A stretch of 25,141 nt of DNA from Streptomyces roseochromogenus subsp. oscitans DS 12.976 (GTDB lineage: Bacteria > Actinomycetota > Actinomycetes > Streptomycetales > Streptomycetaceae), in contig NZ_CM002285.1 in NCBI RefSeq assembly GCF_000497445.1, positions 6,136,895 through 6,162,035 on the forward strand, written 5' to 3'. The stretch's first letter is position 1, and each line of letters starts with the position of its first letter. Both the position numbers and the translations under genes were made by a program. The notes beneath the pieces are model-generated. The model saw nothing but the letters and a program-made list of their open reading frames with translations. It did not search any database and was not told the origin of the DNA. Positions 1 through 6,934 of the stretch are shown one piece after another.

Positions 1-431
1 ACCAGCAGGCCGAGGCTGCTCGCCAGGATCGCCGCGCTCGCCGCTCCCTGGGCGACGCGGGCGAGCGTGAACTGCCAGGTCGACGTCGTGAAGGCGCCGA
101 GTGCGGTGGTGAGGCCGAGGGCCAGGGTGCCGCCGAGGAAGATCCGGCGGCGGCCGTAGTCGTCGGCGAGGCTGCCGGCGACCAGCAGCAGGGCGGCGAG
201 GCCGAGCGGGGTGCCGTTTAGCAGCCAGGCCTGGCCGGAGAGCGGGGTGTGCAGGGCGGCCGCGGTGTCCGGGAGCGTGACCATCGGGGCCGTGTACGTC
301 ATCAGGGCCACGGCGGTGGCCGCGCTGGTCAGGGCGAGGGTGGCCCGGGGGCGTACGGGGGCGTCCCGGGCGGTCTTCGCGCCGCGTGCGGCCGCGGTTG
401 CGGGGGTGGTGGCGGAGTCGAGCCCGGTCAT
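1..431 (-). CDS. MFS transporter (drug:H+ antiporter type), N-terminal part
   Basis: This is the first ~143 residues of a major facilitator superfamily exporter; the rest lies beyond the left edge. After a polar Ala/Arg-rich N-terminus there are hydrophobic helices, then the MFS motif A loop between TM2 and TM3, seen as GSLADDYGRRRIFLGG, which is strongly diagnostic. The pattern resembles the DHA2 (14-TM) drug-resistance branch, but substrate cannot be read from this piece. I chose the ATG at 431-429 because an AGGA-type ribosome site lies about 7 bases before it. An in-frame ATG at 515 would add 28 polar residues and put a palindrome over the start codon. It is divergent from the HxlR regulator at 598, with paired palindromes between, so it is probably the gene that regulator controls. 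The family call is secure; the start and drug role are inferred. Confidence 0.82.
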   Translation of the reverse strand, partial: MTGLDSATTPATAAARGAKTARDAPVRPRATLALTSAATAVALMTYTAPMVTLPDTAAALHTPLSGQAWLLNGTPLGLAALLLVAGSLADDYGRRRIFLGGTLALGLTTALGAFTTSTWQFTLARVAQGAASAAILASSLGLL

Positions 432-504
432 GGCGTGGTCCTGTCCTTCCGGGGCCTGCGGCGCGATGTACGACGGGTCGTCGCGCCCCTTGCGGCCATA
501 GATA

Positions 505-525
505 GGTTCGGTCATTGAACTGACC
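505..525. promoter_or_regulatory. Putative HxlR operator, copy 1
   Basis: GGTTCGGTCATTGAACTGACC lies in the gap between the divergent exporter and HxlR genes. The core GGTTCGGTCAnTGAAC recurs 45 bp downstream with one base changed. An imperfect dyad (GGTTC/GAACt) fits a dimeric winged-helix repressor. If the exporter starts at 431, this site is in its promoter or leader. Operator function is inferred from repetition, symmetry and position. Confidence 0.55.
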
Positions 526-549
526 TGACCCGCACACCGTAACACCATC

Positions 550-566
550 GGTTCGGTCACTGAACC
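550..566. promoter_or_regulatory. Putative HxlR operator, copy 2
   Basis: GGTTCGGTCACTGAACC is an inverted repeat, GGTTC-N7-GAACC, and matches the copy at 505 at 15 of its first 16 bases. It sits just upstream of a possible -10 element, TACAGT at 585-590, whose transcript would start close to the ATG at 598. Bound repressor here could block the regulator's own promoter, giving autoregulation. This is inference from sequence and layout. Confidence 0.55.
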
Positions 567-597
567 AAGGTGTCGGAAAGTGGCTACAGTGGAGGGC

Positions 598-1134
598 ATG
601 GCACTGGGCAAGGACTACGTGACACAGGAGTGCTCGATCGCCCGCGCGCTTGAGATCGTCGGCGAGCGCTGGACGCTGCTCGTCGTCCGGGACGCGTTCT
701 ACGGCGTGCGGCGTTACAACGACTTCCTGGTCCACCTCGGCATCCCGCGCGCCGTCCTGGCCGCCCGGCTGCAGACCCTGACCGCCGAGGGCATCCTCGA
801 AAAGCGCCGTTACCAGCAGTCGCCGCCGCGCGACGAGTACGTCCTCACCGAGCGCGGCATCTCCCTGTGGCCCACCCTGCGTGCCCTCAGCCGGTGGGGG
901 CGCGAGCACTTCTCCGAGGCGCGGTGGCGGTACTTCCGGCACGTGGACTGCGGCACGGAACTCGGCCCGTACGGCGAATGTCCCGCCTGCCGGACCGTCG
1001 TAGCGCTGGAGGACGTCGTCATGGAACCGGGCCCCGGCCTCGACCGCGACCCGGCGGACCCGGTCAGCCGGGCCCTGCTGAAGCCGAAGCGGCTGCTGGA
1101 GCCGCTGGAGACGGAGTCCGCCCAGGAGTCCTGA
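598..1134 (+). CDS. HxlR-family winged-helix transcriptional regulator
   Basis: A 178-residue HxlR regulator. The HxlR domain spans about residues 10-105, opening with the family signature C12-S-I-A-R-A-L-E-I-V-G-E-R-W-T and including the Y-N-D-F-L recognition region and a beta-wing ending in YVLTERG. Cys12 sits where redox-sensing HxlR proteins carry their reactive cysteine. The C-terminal extension has C118, C128 and C131 (DCGTE, ECPAC), a zinc-ribbon-like cluster seen in many actinobacterial members. The ATG at 598 may be leaderless because GGAGGG lies only one base before it and TACAGT lies about 8 bases upstream. GTG 580 and GTG 589 are in-frame alternatives adding six or three residues. 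It is divergent from an MFS exporter and probably represses it and itself. The family is certain; the inducer is unknown. Confidence 0.9.
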   Translation: MALGKDYVTQECSIARALEIVGERWTLLVVRDAFYGVRRYNDFLVHLGIPRAVLAARLQTLTAEGILEKRRYQQSPPRDEYVLTERGISLWPTLRALSRWGREHFSEARWRYFRHVDCGTELGPYGECPACRTVVALEDVVMEPGPGLDRDPADPVSRALLKPKRLLEPLETESAQES

Positions 1135-1151
1135 GGGGCCCGCGACGTCGC

Positions 1152-2015
1152 TCAGGAGGGGGTGGAGCCGCTCCCCCTGACCAGGGCGACACCGGTGCGG
1201 TCGGTGTCGTCCGAGTCGCCGCCCAGGCGGTGGACGACCACCCAGCGGCCGTTCTCCATCGCCCCGGCGAAGACCGAGGCGTGCCGGGTGGCGCCGTTGT
1301 GCCAGAGGAGGGGCCCGGACCTCTGCCACGAGGGGGCGGGGTCACCCAGCCGGCGCTCGATCGCCAGCCGGACCAGCAGGTCGGCCACCGCGCGCGGCGT
1401 GGCCCACAGCCCGCCCGCCGGAAGGATCGCCCCGTTCATCGTCCAGGGGCGGCGGTCCCTGCCGAACAGCCCCGGGGCGAGCAGCCGCCGGTCCGCGTCC
1501 GGCCGCACGCTCACCTCGTGCACGTCCAGCGGCCGCAGAACGTGCTCGGCGAGCAGTTCCTCGTACGACGCACCGGCCGCCGAGACCAGCGCGGCGCCCA
1601 GCACGGCGTACCCGAGGTTGGAGTACTCCTCCTGCTGTCCCGGCGGCCGGACCGCGACCTGGTCCAGCCGGCCGAGCAGCCGGCGCAGGGCGTCGGCGTC
1701 GAACGCGGCGTAGGGATCGCGGAGTTCGAAGAGTCCGATACCGGGCGGGAGGCGAGGCAGCCCGGAGGTGTGGGTGGCCAGGTTGCGCAGCGTGATGCCG
1801 GTGCCGGGTGTGGCGGGGAGCCAGCGTTCGACGGGGTCGTCGACGTCGAGCAGGCCCGCGGCGGCCATGCGCATCAGCGCCGTACCGGTGAGCACCTTGG
1901 TGAAGGAGCCGATCTCGACGAACCGGTCCACCGCGTGACCGTCGTCGACGCGTGCGGGGGACGTGTCGGTCAGGACACAGCTGGGGGTACGAGGCACTTG
2001 CACATTGTCCGTCAC
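1152..2015 (-). CDS. Serine hydrolase, class C beta-lactamase / D-Ala-D-Ala peptidase-like
   Basis: A 287-residue protein of the beta-lactamase (Pfam PF00144) family. The SxxK nucleophile motif is S37-F-T-K40, the YxN motif is Y131-S-N133, and the conserved segment THTSGLP is at about 81-87. H239-N-G241 stands where KTG occurs in PBPs; HxG is common in the esterase-like members. I see no signal peptide or membrane segment, so a cytoplasmic esterase or peptidase is as likely as any cell-wall role, and it should not be read as antibiotic resistance. At 287 residues it is shorter than the usual 350-450, lacking most of the N-terminal leader. The start is GTG 2015 with no clear ribosome site; GTG 2003 is an alternative. 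Its 3' end is 17 bases from the convergent hxlR-type gene. Confidence 0.85.
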   Translation of the reverse strand: MTDNVQVPRTPSCVLTDTSPARVDDGHAVDRFVEIGSFTKVLTGTALMRMAAAGLLDVDDPVERWLPATPGTGITLRNLATHTSGLPRLPPGIGLFELRDPYAAFDADALRRLLGRLDQVAVRPPGQQEEYSNLGYAVLGAALVSAAGASYEELLAEHVLRPLDVHEVSVRPDADRRLLAPGLFGRDRRPWTMNGAILPAGGLWATPRAVADLLVRLAIERRLGDPAPSWQRSGPLLWHNGATRHASVFAGAMENGRWVVVHRLGGDSDDTDRTGVALVRGSGSTPS

Positions 2016-2133
2016 TGGCGCGGCAGCGCCGGCGGGTTTCGGTCATCACCGGCCGCTGTACTCGGTGTTCTCGCTGGTCAGGTATAAAGGGCGGGTAGAC
2101 GTTGGCGGTTGTGACCGTGGGGAGGGGAGCCGA

Positions 2134-2445
2134 GTGGTCCGCAGTCTCGCGCGGTCGCGTGCGCTCGCCCCGCTGCTGCTTCTGCTGCTGCCGGTCCTGT
2201 TGCTCGACGCCGGCAATCTGACCGCGACCGTGGCGCTGGCCGCGACCGCCGCCGCCGGTTCCGCGCTCACCCTCTGCTCCCTCCTCGCCGCCCGCAGCGC
2301 ACCCGCCGTCCCGCCCACCCGGGTGCGCACGGCGATCCGCGACCGGGCCCGGCGTACGGCGTTCCTGCCCCAGCGCGATCCCGACGCGCCCGGCCGCCGC
2401 AGGCCCAGGGCACCCGGACACGTCCTTCCGGCGACCGCCGCGTAG
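2134..2445 (+). CDS. Small membrane protein, DUF6412-like
   Basis: A 103-residue protein. Residues about 9-55 hold two hydrophobic segments (LAPLLLLLLPVLLL and an Ala/Leu-rich stretch ending TLCSLLAA), followed by a basic Pro/Arg-rich cytosolic tail with many Arg pairs. I chose GTG 2134 because GGAGGGGAG ends four bases upstream and the first hydrophobic segment follows at once. An unusually AT-rich TATAAA at 2083-2088 in the gap is a candidate -10 element. The next gene, 98 bases on, encodes a YidC/Oxa1 insertase, and the pair looks like an operon. The DUF6412 assignment is from memory of small proteins in this setting and is moderate. A helper role for the insertase would be speculation. 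Confidence 0.68.
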   Translation: MVRSLARSRALAPLLLLLLPVLLLDAGNLTATVALAATAAAGSALTLCSLLAARSAPAVPPTRVRTAIRDRARRTAFLPQRDPDAPGRRRPRAPGHVLPATAA

Positions 2446-2543
2446 GGCACGTCTCAGTTCTTCCGTACGCGTGACCCCGCGCGGGTCGTCCTGCCGTTCT
2501 GCTCATCTCCGGCACGACGAGACCCCCGGAGGGCTCATCACCC

Positions 2544-3278
2544 ATGTCCGTCTTCTCTCTCTTCTCCCTCTTCGCCCACCTGGTCGAGCATCTCGCCGAC
2601 CTGCTCCAGCCGCTCTTCCACGCCTCCGCGGCCGCCGCCGCGATCGTCCTGTTCACCGCGCTCGTACGACTCCTCGTCCATCCGCTGTCCCGCGCCGCCG
2701 CCCGCGGCCAGCGTGCCCGCGCCGCACTCCAGCCGAAGATTGCCGAGCTGCGCGAGAAGCACGCCAAGGACCCGCAGCGGCTGCAGAAGGCGGTCATGGA
2801 ACTGCACGCCGAGGAAAAGGTCTCACCGCTCTCCGGCTGTCTGCCCGGCCTGCTCCAGCTGCCCGCGTTCTTCCTGCTCTACCACCTCTTCTCCAGCTCC
2901 ACGATCGGCGGCGAGGCCAATGGCCTGCTGTCCCACCGGCTGCTCTCGGCGCCGCTCGGCGGCACCTGGGCCGACGCGCTCGGCGCCGGCGGGCCGTTCG
3001 GCCCGGCCGGGCTGGTCTACCTCGGGCTCTTCGTCCTCGTCGCGGCCGTCGCCGCCTTCAACTACCGGCGTACCAAGCGGATGATGGCGAACAATCCGGT
3101 CACGATGGGCGCCGGGGGCGGCGAGCAGGTGCCGGGGCTCGGCGCGGTCAACGCGGTCATGCCGTTCCTGTCCTTCTTCACGCTCGTCACCGTGGCGGTC
3201 GTACCGCTCGCCGCCGCGCTGTACGTCGTCACCAGCACGACCTGGAGCGCCGTGGAGCGGGCGGCCCTCTATCAGTGA
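2544..3278 (+). CDS. yidC: YidC/Oxa1-family membrane protein insertase (short paralogue)
   Basis: A 244-residue insertase that helps place proteins in the cytoplasmic membrane. The conserved catalytic-groove arginine is R42 in the first core helix (VLFTALVRLLVHPLS). A basic, helical cytosolic hairpin follows (residues about 52-92, QPKIAELREKHAKDPQRLQ). The signature S-G-C-L-P-G-L-L-Q-L-P at 97-107 begins the second core helix, and two or three more membrane segments follow to residue 240. It lacks the long basic C-terminal tail of the housekeeping YidC next to rnpA and jag near oriC, so this looks like a second paralogue. The start at ATG 2544 has GGAGGG 11 bases upstream. It follows the small membrane protein at 2134 on the same strand. 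The family is firm; its special clients are unknown. Confidence 0.9.
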   Translation: MSVFSLFSLFAHLVEHLADLLQPLFHASAAAAAIVLFTALVRLLVHPLSRAAARGQRARAALQPKIAELREKHAKDPQRLQKAVMELHAEEKVSPLSGCLPGLLQLPAFFLLYHLFSSSTIGGEANGLLSHRLLSAPLGGTWADALGAGGPFGPAGLVYLGLFVLVAAVAAFNYRRTKRMMANNPVTMGAGGGEQVPGLGAVNAVMPFLSFFTLVTVAVVPLAAALYVVTSTTWSAVERAALYQ

Positions 3279-3332
3279 GCGGGCTGGTTACGGTCCAGTA
3301 CGTGAACAGGGTCTTGCGGAGTGGACTGCGGG

Positions 3333-3373
3333 ATTGGAGGATCGGCCAGTCCTCCGATGGCTGCACCCATCGG
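3333..3373 (+). promoter_or_regulatory. Overlapping alternative hairpins before the FAH gene
   Basis: GGAGGA (3336-3341) pairs with TCCTCC (3350-3355), extendable by an A-T, a T-A and a T-G pair to 3333/3358. CCGATGG (3354-3360) pairs with CCATCGG (3367-3373). The arms share bases 3354-3358, so the two hairpins cannot both form fully in one transcript. A conditional leader or simple mRNA structure are both possible; no known riboswitch class was recognised. Confidence 0.3.
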
Positions 3374-3404
3374 CCGGGCGCCCGCGACCGAGGGAGATGT
3401 GACC

Positions 3405-4262
3405 ATGAAGCTGCTGCGAGTCGGTACAGCGGGGGCGGAGCGGCCCGCGCTGCTGGACGCCGAGGGAACGCTCAGGGATCTGTCGGGGATCGTGGACGAC
3501 ATCGACGGCGCCCTCCTCGCCGACGAGGCCGCGCTCGGCCGGGTACGGGCGGCCGCCGAGGCCGGCGAGCTGCCCGCGCTGGACGCGACGGGGCTCCGCA
3601 TCGGGCCACCGCTCGGCCGCATCGGCAAGGTCGTGTGCATCGGGCTCAACTACCACGACCACGCCCGCGAGACCGGAGCCGAGCCGCCCGCCGAGCCGGT
3701 CGTCTTCTTCAAGGCAGCGGACACGGTGGTCGGGCCGAACGACACCGTGCTCGTCCCCCGCGGGTCGGCGAAGACCGACTGGGAGGTGGAGCTGGCCGTC
3801 GTCATCGGGCGTACGGCCCGCTATGTGGAGTCGGCCGAGGAGGCGCTCGCGCATGTCGCGGGGTACGCGGTGGCGCACGACGTGTCCGAGCGGGAGTTCC
3901 AGATCGAGCGGGGCGGGACCTGGGACAAGGGCAAGAACTGCGAGACGTTCAATCCGCTGGGGCCGTGGCTGGTGACGGCGGACGAGGTCCCGGATCCGCA
4001 GCGGCTGTCGCTGAAGCTGTGGGTCAACGGGGAGCTGAAGCAGGACGGTACGACGGCCGAGCAGATCTTTCCCGTGGCGGAAGTCGTGCGGTATGTCAGC
4101 CAGTTCATGACGCTCTACCCCGGGGACGTCATCAACACGGGGACGCCGGCGGGGGTGGCCATGGGGCAGCCCGAGCCGAAGCCGTATCTGCGGGCCGGGG
4201 ATGTGGTCGAGCTGGAGATCGCTGGGCTTGGCCGGCAGCGGCAGGAGCTCAAGGACGCGTAG
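3405..4262 (+). CDS. Fumarylacetoacetate hydrolase (FAH) family protein
   Basis: A 285-residue protein of the FAH superfamily, which hydrolyses or decarboxylates acylpyruvate and 2-oxo-diacid type substrates with a divalent metal. The N-terminal domain covers about residues 1-70. The catalytic domain starts at K75-V-V-C-I-G-L-N-Y-H-D-H. The metal ligands are E127 and E129 (WEVELAVVIG) and D159 (AHDVS), followed by WDKGKNCETFNPLGPWLV and the closing INTGTPAGVA loop. All family-defining residues are present. ATG 3405 is preceded by AGGGAG with eight bases between. An upstream in-frame ATG (3321) lacks such a site and would add a low-complexity leader. No aromatic-catabolism genes are adjacent, so the substrate is open. 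A stem-loop follows the stop. Confidence 0.9.
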   Translation: MKLLRVGTAGAERPALLDAEGTLRDLSGIVDDIDGALLADEAALGRVRAAAEAGELPALDATGLRIGPPLGRIGKVVCIGLNYHDHARETGAEPPAEPVVFFKAADTVVGPNDTVLVPRGSAKTDWEVELAVVIGRTARYVESAEEALAHVAGYAVAHDVSEREFQIERGGTWDKGKNCETFNPLGPWLVTADEVPDPQRLSLKLWVNGELKQDGTTAEQIFPVAEVVRYVSQFMTLYPGDVINTGTPAGVAMGQPEPKPYLRAGDVVELEIAGLGRQRQELKDA

Positions 4263-4282
4263 ACGCTCCGCTGGGGAGCGCC

Positions 4283-4353
4283 GGGGAACTGCGGGTTCGT
4301 CGCCGACCGCGGGTGGTTCGTGGCTGGTCGCGCAGTTCCCCGCGCCCCTTTTT
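4283..4353. terminator. Stem-loop terminator between convergent genes
   Basis: GGGGAACTGCG (4283-4293) and CGCAGTTCCCC (4331-4341) are perfect 11-bp arms around a 37-base loop, followed by CGCGCCCC and five T residues (4349-4353). It lies between the FAH gene (+, ends 4262) and the LLM oxidoreductase (-, ends 4359), so it can serve both strands. The GGGGAACTGCGCGACC type sequence is, from general knowledge, a common dispersed extragenic element in Streptomyces genomes. Confidence 0.75.
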
Positions 4354-4358
4354 GTCGG

Positions 4359-5237
4359 CTACGCCTCCAAAAGGGCAGCGAGCCTCCTCCATCCCTCTCG
4401 GGGGAGGCCCTTGCGGGAGCCCGCGTCGATCACCTGGAGGGCCACGTGGTCGGCGCCCGCCTTGTGGAAGGCGTCGATGCGGGAGCGGATCCTCGTCTCG
4501 TCGCCCCAGGCGAAGAAGGTGTCGATCAGGCGGTCGCTGCCGCCGTCCTGGAAGTCGTCCTCGGTGAAGCCGAGGCGGAGCCAGGTGTTGGTGTAGTTGG
4601 GGAGGGCGAGGTAGAGGGCGAGGACGTCACGGGCGGTGGCGCGGGCCTTCGCCGCGTCGGTCTCCAGGACGACCTTGAACTCCGGGGCCAGCAGCGCGGT
4701 CTCACCGAGGATCTCGCGGGCCTGGGCCGTGTGCTCGGGGGTGACCAGATACGGGATCGCGCCGGCCGCGCGGGTGCCCGCGAGATCGAGAGTCTTCGGG
4801 CCGAGGGCGGCCAGCACCCGGCGGTTCGCGGGTACCCCGGCCTCGTCCAGGGCGTCGAGATAGGACACCAGGGCCGAGTACGGGCGGCGGTACTGGTCGT
4901 GCAGCTTGGCGTGGCTGATGCCGAGGCCCAGCACGAAGCGGCCGGGGTGGGCCGCCTCGACCTCGGCGAAGGCGGCGGCGCTCGCGGCGGCCTCGTACTG
5001 CCAGATGCTCTGGATGCTGGTGCCGACGGCGAGCGTCGACGTGGTCTCCAGCAGGGGGACGGCGTGCCGGGCCGCGCTGCTGCCGCCCAGCCAGACGGCG
5101 CCGTAGCCGAGCTGTTCCAGCTCGGCCGCCGCGTCGCCGATCTCGGCACGGCGGGACGGGTCCTCGTCGCGCAGGCCGTGGCTCCAGATGCCGTACCGGC
5201 CGACGGACTCCTTGAGAGGGTTCGGGGTGTCGCTCAT
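4359..5237 (-). CDS. LLM-class flavin/F420-dependent oxidoreductase
   Basis: A 292-residue luciferase-like monooxygenase fold protein. It has a TIM barrel with the early strand GRYGIWSHG, the helix AAELEQLGYGAVWLGGS and the flavin-site region ATSTLAVGTSIQSIW-like (residues about 66-80). The segment FVLGLGISHA is the family's phosphate-binding strand. It resembles the TIGR03620 branch, which is F420-linked in mycobacteria and streptomycetes. It probably performs a hydride-transfer redox step on an unknown substrate. Start ATG 5237 has GGAGGAAA about nine bases upstream, a good site. It is transcribed alone, with a terminator after it. The fold is firm; cofactor F420 rather than FMN is inferred. 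Confidence 0.86.
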   Translation of the reverse strand: MSDTPNPLKESVGRYGIWSHGLRDEDPSRRAEIGDAAAELEQLGYGAVWLGGSSAARHAVPLLETTSTLAVGTSIQSIWQYEAAASAAAFAEVEAAHPGRFVLGLGISHAKLHDQYRRPYSALVSYLDALDEAGVPANRRVLAALGPKTLDLAGTRAAGAIPYLVTPEHTAQAREILGETALLAPEFKVVLETDAAKARATARDVLALYLALPNYTNTWLRLGFTEDDFQDGGSDRLIDTFFAWGDETRIRSRIDAFHKAGADHVALQVIDAGSRKGLPREGWRRLAALLEA

Positions 5238-5306
5238 GGTCCTGGTTTCCTCCGGTCGGGGCGGTGCGGTGACGGATGTGACACCAGTGCCAACCGGAGG
5301 GCGCCC

Positions 5307-5321
5307 CCGGGTAATCCCCGG
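5307..5321 (-). other. Short GC hairpin after the UPF0303 gene
   Basis: CCGGG (5307-5311), loop TAATC, and CCCGG (5317-5321) form a small stem about 15 bases past the UPF0303 stop. There is no T run, so it is at most a weak or mRNA-stabilising 3' end for the dehydrogenase operon. Confidence 0.3.
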
Positions 5322-5336
5322 TCGGTCGGTTCTCGT

Positions 5337-5855
5337 TCAGATCTCGATCTCCAGGAACTGCTCCAGCGCCTCTACGACGAACCTGTGGTCCTGCAGCTGG
5401 GGCAGGCCGGAGACGGTCACCGCGCCGATGACGCCCACGTTCTCGACGCGGATCGGGAACGAGCCGCCGTGCGCCGCGTAGGTGTCGGGGTCCAGGCGGG
5501 AGGAGTCCTCGAACGTGCTGCCCTTGGCCCGGAAACGGGCGCCGACCAGGTAGGACGAGGCGCCGTAGCGCTCCACCACCCGGCGCTTGCGGGCGATCCA
5601 GGCGTCGTTGTCCGGGGTGGAGCCCGGCAGCGCCGCGTGGAAGAGCTGCTGGCCGGCACGGTGGATGTCGATCGCGACCGGGGCCTGGCGCTCCCGGGCC
5701 AGCCCGGCCAGGAGCGAGCCGAGCGCCCAGGCGTCGTCGTACGTGAACTGCCGGAAGACCAGGCGGCGTTCCTGTGCCTCCAACTCCTCGACGGACGGGG
5801 TGAGTTCGGGGGCGGTCCTGGGTGTGATCTGCGGGTGCTGCTGCTGGTGCTGCAT
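5337..5855 (-). CDS. UPF0303 / heme-degrading-domain (GlcG-HbpS fold) protein
   Basis: A 172-residue protein matching UPF0303, annotated elsewhere as heme-degrading domain protein (DUF336, GlcG/HbpS fold). Family signs are VFRQFTYDDAWALGSLLAGLA, the strand VAIDIHRAGQQLFHAALPG, the WIARKRRVVERYG segment, and the final AAHGGSFPIRVENVGVIGAVTVSGLPQLQDH, a glycine-rich conserved block. It starts with ATG 5855, whose A is the last base of the stop codon of the dehydrogenase gene before it (TGATG), so the two are translationally coupled. The Gln/His run near residue 2-8 (MQHQQQHPQ) is a disordered tail. Sharing a transcript with a Gfo/Idh sugar-type dehydrogenase suggests a role in sugar or sugar-acid use rather than heme. 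The biochemical activity is not established for this family. Confidence 0.85.
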   Translation of the reverse strand: MQHQQQHPQITPRTAPELTPSVEELEAQERRLVFRQFTYDDAWALGSLLAGLARERQAPVAIDIHRAGQQLFHAALPGSTPDNDAWIARKRRVVERYGASSYLVGARFRAKGSTFEDSSRLDPDTYAAHGGSFPIRVENVGVIGAVTVSGLPQLQDHRFVVEALEQFLEIEI

Positions 5856-6928
5856 CAGAGGGTCACCGTCACCTTGTCCCGGGCGGACCGGCGGGCCGCT
5901 TCCAGTACGTCGAGGGCGGCGGCCGCCTCCAGGGCGGTCACCGGGTTGGGGCCGGCGCCGGTCAGGGCGCGGGCGACGGCCGTGTAGTAGGCGGGGTAGT
6001 CGCCGGGCAGGGTCGGTACGGCCGTTCCGCCGCCGGTCAGCGGGGACTCCCCGGAGCCGATACGGCCCCACAGGGACGCGTCCTCCGTGCCCCAGTCGGG
6101 GGTGGTGCCGGGGCGGTCGCCCTCGCGCAGGGCCGCTTCCTGCGGGTCCAGGCCGTACTTGACGTAGCCCGCGCGCGAGCCGAGGACCCGGAAGCGGGGG
6201 CCGAGCTGGGCCGCCGTCGCGGAGACGTAGAGGTGGGAGCGGACGCCGGTCGCGTGCGTGAGGGCGATGAAGGTGTCGTCGTCGGTCTCGGCGCCGGGGC
6301 GGCGGACGACCGACTCGGCGTACACCTCGGTGACCGGGCCGAAGAGGACCAGGGCCTGGTCCACGACATGGCTGCCGAGGTCGTAGAGCAGACCTCCGAT
6401 CTCTGCCGGGTCCCCGGACTCGCGCCAGCCGCCCTTGGGCTGCGGGCGCCAGCGCTCGAAGCGGGACTCGAAGCGCCAGGCGTCGCCGAGTTCGCCGTCC
6501 TGCAGCAGCTTGCGGAGCGTCAGGAAGTCGTTGTCCCAGCGGCGGTTCTGGAAGACGGACAGGAGCAGGCCGCGCTCCTCGGCGAGGGCGGCGAGGTCAC
6601 GGGCCTCGGCCGCGGTGCCGGCGACCGGCTTGTCGACGACGACCGGCAGGCCCGCCTTGAGGGCGGCGGTGGCGAGCGGGACGTGCGTCTTGTTCGGCGA
6701 GGCGATGACGACCAGGTCCAGCCGGTCAGCACGGTCGAACAGCTCCTCGGGGGTGGCTGCCGTGCGGACGTCCGGGAACTCCGACCGGGCCTGTTCCTGC
6801 CGCTCCGGGTTCGAGGTGACCACGGTGTCCAGGGCGAGGCCCTCGGTGGCGGCGATCAGCGGGGCGTGGAACACGGAGCCGGCGAGGCCGTAGCCGATCA
6901 GGCCGACGCGGAGGGGAGTAGCAGTCAT
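5855..6928 (-). CDS. Gfo/Idh/MocA-family NAD(P)-dependent dehydrogenase
   Basis: A 357-residue oxidoreductase, probably acting on a sugar, inositol or sugar derivative. The Rossmann motif G9-L-I-G-Y-G-L-A-G17 is followed by a strand ending TVVTSNPERQ, then VVIASPNKTHVPLA and VVDKPVAGTAAEA, where the lysine of the (E/D)KP motif is catalytic in the family. The C-terminal domain carries GGLLYDLGSHVVDQALVLFG, with the conserved Asp and His of the active site. I chose ATG 6928 because a longer reading from 6964 would translate through the palindrome at 6935-6961. It is coupled to the UPF0303 gene (1-base overlap) and divergent from the ROK regulator, which probably represses it until a sugar ligand binds. 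The family is certain; the substrate is unknown. Confidence 0.92.
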   Translation of the reverse strand: MTATPLRVGLIGYGLAGSVFHAPLIAATEGLALDTVVTSNPERQEQARSEFPDVRTAATPEELFDRADRLDLVVIASPNKTHVPLATAALKAGLPVVVDKPVAGTAAEARDLAALAEERGLLLSVFQNRRWDNDFLTLRKLLQDGELGDAWRFESRFERWRPQPKGGWRESGDPAEIGGLLYDLGSHVVDQALVLFGPVTEVYAESVVRRPGAETDDDTFIALTHATGVRSHLYVSATAAQLGPRFRVLGSRAGYVKYGLDPQEAALREGDRPGTTPDWGTEDASLWGRIGSGESPLTGGGTAVPTLPGDYPAYYTAVARALTGAGPNPVTALEAAAALDVLEAARRSARDKVTVTL

Positions 6929-6934
6929 GGGCCC

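Noticed and set aside
1152..2015. Calling the serine hydrolase an antibiotic-resistance beta-lactamase
   Set aside because: There is no signal peptide and the KTG box is HNG; an esterase or peptidase relative is more likely.
867..2087. Long + strand open frame across the HxlR end and the serine hydrolase
   Set aside because: It is Arg/Gly/Pro-rich shadow coding opposite and beside two well-supported genes, with no domain.
4283..4353. Stem-loop as a riboswitch or small RNA
   Set aside because: Position between convergent genes, perfect arms and a T run fit a terminator; the motif is a common dispersed element.
2471..4567. 698-codon + strand frame over the YidC and FAH genes
   Set aside because: Composition is Arg/Ala/Gly repeats typical of out-of-frame GC-rich DNA; both true genes in other frames have clear motifs.
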